Shown: positions 62,277 to 64,000 of the stretch, piece after piece
How the letters are laid out: each line of letters begins with the position of its first letter
Position numbering within the stretch: the stretch's first letter is position 1
Origin: Bacteroidota bacterium
GTDB taxonomy: Bacteria > Bacteroidota > Bacteroidia > Chitinophagales > Chitinophagaceae
Length of the DNA: 64,000 nt
Reading direction: 5' to 3'
Assembly: GCA_013287475.1 (NCBI GenBank)
Contig: JABDDT010000003.1
Location: 1 to 64,000 of the forward strand
Notes under the pieces: model-generated
Seen by the model: the letters and a program-made list of their open reading frames with translations, nothing else
The model's database searches: none
What the model was told of the DNA's origin: nothing
Position numbers and translations under genes: made by a program

Positions 62277-63998
62277 ATGCGATTAAAAACTAAATTATCC
62301 TTAAGTCTTATATTTCTGTTTATAGTGATCCTGCTATTTGGAATACTGGGGATAGTCAACATCAATATATTGAGCAGGGAATTCAACCAGGTTTTGAAAA
62401 GCAATCATGAATCCATCGTGTACAGTAATAATATGCTGAAAGCGTTGGATAAAGTGAAAATTCAAAAGGATGCTATCTCAATATTTGAAGATAACCTGGT
62501 TAAGCAGGAAGGTAATATTACTGAGATAGGTGAGAAGGAAGCCACACAGGAACTGCGAAAAAACTTCAATGAACTAAAAGCGAATCCTGCAGATTCAACC
62601 AATTATCCGGAAATAAGAGCATCCCTCAGCCAGATTCTCGATTTGAATGAAATGGCTGTACTGCGCAAATATAACCTGGCACAGCGAACAGCCGATACTG
62701 CCAAACTATGGCTTACGATTATATTCACTATACTCACACTCATTTCATTTACTTTTATCTTTAATCTTCCGGGCATTATTTCCAATCCAATTAAAAAATT
62801 ATCGGAAGGGATTAAAGCGATAGCCGATAAAAATTATTCGAAGCGCATCGTTATCCAGCGGGAAGATGAATTCGGTGAACTGGCAAATTCATTTAATGAT
62901 ATGGCAGCCAGGCTAGACGAATATGAACATAGTAACCTTTCACAAATTAAATTTGAAAAGAGCCGGATTGAAACCATTATCAACCAGATGCGTGATGGCA
63001 TCATTGGTTTCGATAATAAAAGAAATATATTATTCTTTAACGCAGTAGCTGAAAAACTTCTGGGCATCAAAGAATCTTCAATCATCGGGAAATATGCACC
63101 CGATTTGGCCCTCACCAATGATCTTATGCGTACGCTGCTGAAAGAAAATACCGATAAACAGGAATTAAAAATATTCGCTGATAATAAAGAAAGTTATTTT
63201 AGTAAGGATGTTTTAAATGTTACGAGTAATAATATCGTAATCGGACAAGTTATTGTTCTCCGAAATATTACTCCCTTCCATGAATTGAGTGAAGCTAAAA
63301 CCAATTTTATTGCTACCATTTCCCATGAACTCAAAACCCCGATTTCCTCAATAAAATTGAGCGCTCAGTTGCTCAATGATGGCCGGGTCGGAAAGATCAA
63401 TGATGACCAGAAGGAATTGTTGGATAGTATTGAGGATGATAGCGAACGATTACTCAAGATTACAGGAGAGCTTTTAAACATGACACAACTGGAGACTGGA
63501 AAAATTCAATTGAAAGTCATATCTACTTCACCCAAACTTATAGTTGATCAGGCATTGCAGGCTGTACAATTCCAGGCGAATCAACGCAACATAATACTGA
63601 ATCTGAAATTGGATCCAATACTTCCCAATATCCAGGCTGATGCAGAAAAAAGTACCTGGGTGCTGATCAATTTTCTGACCAATGCAATAAAATTTTCATC
63701 AGAAAAAAATGTAATTGATATTTCGGTAAGTAAAAAGGAAGATACCGTAGCATTTACCGTGCTGGATCATGGCAAGGGTATTGATGAAAGATATTTGCCT
63801 AAAATATTTGACCGGTATTTTAAAGTGCCCGGTACACATGAACGGGATGGCAGTGGCCTCGGCCTTGCTATTTCAAAAGAATTTATTGAGGCACAGGAGG
63901 GCAAAATATGGGTTCAAAGTGAAGTTGGAACAGGCAGCACTTTTGGTTTCAGCCTTAAGATAGCTGAAGACAATCATTCGAAAGCTGCTCTGAACTAA
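62277..63998 (+). CDS. Membrane histidine kinase (HAMP-PAS-HisKA-HATPase)
   Basis: 573 residues. A membrane segment at about 7-27 (SLIFLFIVILLFGILGIVNI) and another at about 145-168 enclose a short periplasmic domain. HAMP follows (NPIKKLSEGIKAIADKNYSK), a PAS domain at about 235-330 (MRDGIIGFDNKRNILFFN), the H box ISHELKTP with phosphoacceptor His350, the N box LINFLTNAIKFSSE, and G boxes DHGKGIDERYLPKIFDRYF and GSGLGLAISKEF. It ends two bases before the window edge. It starts 7 bp after kdpD and most likely phosphorylates the NtrC-type regulator at the head of the locus. Confidence 0.93.
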   Translation: MRLKTKLSLSLIFLFIVILLFGILGIVNINILSREFNQVLKSNHESIVYSNNMLKALDKVKIQKDAISIFEDNLVKQEGNITEIGEKEATQELRKNFNELKANPADSTNYPEIRASLSQILDLNEMAVLRKYNLAQRTADTAKLWLTIIFTILTLISFTFIFNLPGIISNPIKKLSEGIKAIADKNYSKRIVIQREDEFGELANSFNDMAARLDEYEHSNLSQIKFEKSRIETIINQMRDGIIGFDNKRNILFFNAVAEKLLGIKESSIIGKYAPDLALTNDLMRTLLKENTDKQELKIFADNKESYFSKDVLNVTSNNIVIGQVIVLRNITPFHELSEAKTNFIATISHELKTPISSIKLSAQLLNDGRVGKINDDQKELLDSIEDDSERLLKITGELLNMTQLETGKIQLKVISTSPKLIVDQALQAVQFQANQRNIILNLKLDPILPNIQADAEKSTWVLINFLTNAIKFSSEKNVIDISVSKKEDTVAFTVLDHGKGIDERYLPKIFDRYFKVPGTHERDGSGLGLAISKEFIEAQEGKIWVQSEVGTGSTFGFSLKIAEDNHSKAALN

Positions 63999-64000
63999 AT

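Overview
The window is from a Bacteroidota chromosome, most likely of the Chitinophagaceae or a related Chitinophagales group. The evidence is a SusC/SusD outer-membrane pair, VCBS/FG-GAP lipoproteins, several promoter -7 boxes of the TAnnTTTG type, no clear Shine-Dalgarno leaders, and a very large repetitive secreted protein. I saw no tRNA, rRNA, IS element, prophage or CRISPR array.

Region 1 (1-24074, minus strand) is one gene that runs off the left edge. It encodes a secreted protein of at least 8,024 residues: a signal peptide, three Ig-like domains, four ~145-residue lectin-like modules alternating with Ig-like domains, about ten more Ig-like domains, then 73 copies of a 79-residue repeat. 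The array is interrupted once and preceded once by a different 81-residue domain. The C-terminus is not in the window. A giant surface adhesin is the best reading.

Region 2 (24608-35144, minus) is a susC-susD operon followed by two VCBS-repeat lipoproteins, one with a c-type heme motif. No polysaccharide-degrading enzyme is linked, so the substrate cannot be named.

Region 3 (35361-36965, plus) has a small lipoprotein, an AraC/methylguanine-methyltransferase fusion whose promoter implies a leaderless mRNA, and a YHS-domain lipoprotein.

Region 4 (36976-43669, minus) has an outer-membrane beta-barrel protein, then a complete phosphate uptake operon: OprO/P-like porin, pstS, pstC, pstA, pstB, phoU. 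Upstream lie four TTnACA-like hexamers spaced exactly 11 bp apart, as expected for a Pho box. A terminator follows phoU.

Region 5 (43893-54689) is mixed housekeeping and accessory content: an unknown 306-residue protein, a small acetyltransferase, a secreted alpha/beta hydrolase, an SPFH protein, a PepSY-like secreted protein, a sigma factor with a membrane TPR partner, an esterase/SMP-30 fusion, a fasciclin-domain protein, and membrane proteins (HGSNAT-like, HdeD-like).

Region 6 (54812-63998, plus) is a potassium uptake locus: an NtrC-type sigma-54 activator, an unnamed 28-residue membrane peptide, kdpF, kdpA, kdpB, kdpC, a short KdpD (sensor plus USP domains only), and a separate HAMP-PAS histidine kinase. 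The sensor kinase is therefore split, and the usual OmpR-type KdpE is replaced here by a sigma-54 activator. A sigma-54-like promoter and an upstream inverted repeat precede the structural genes.
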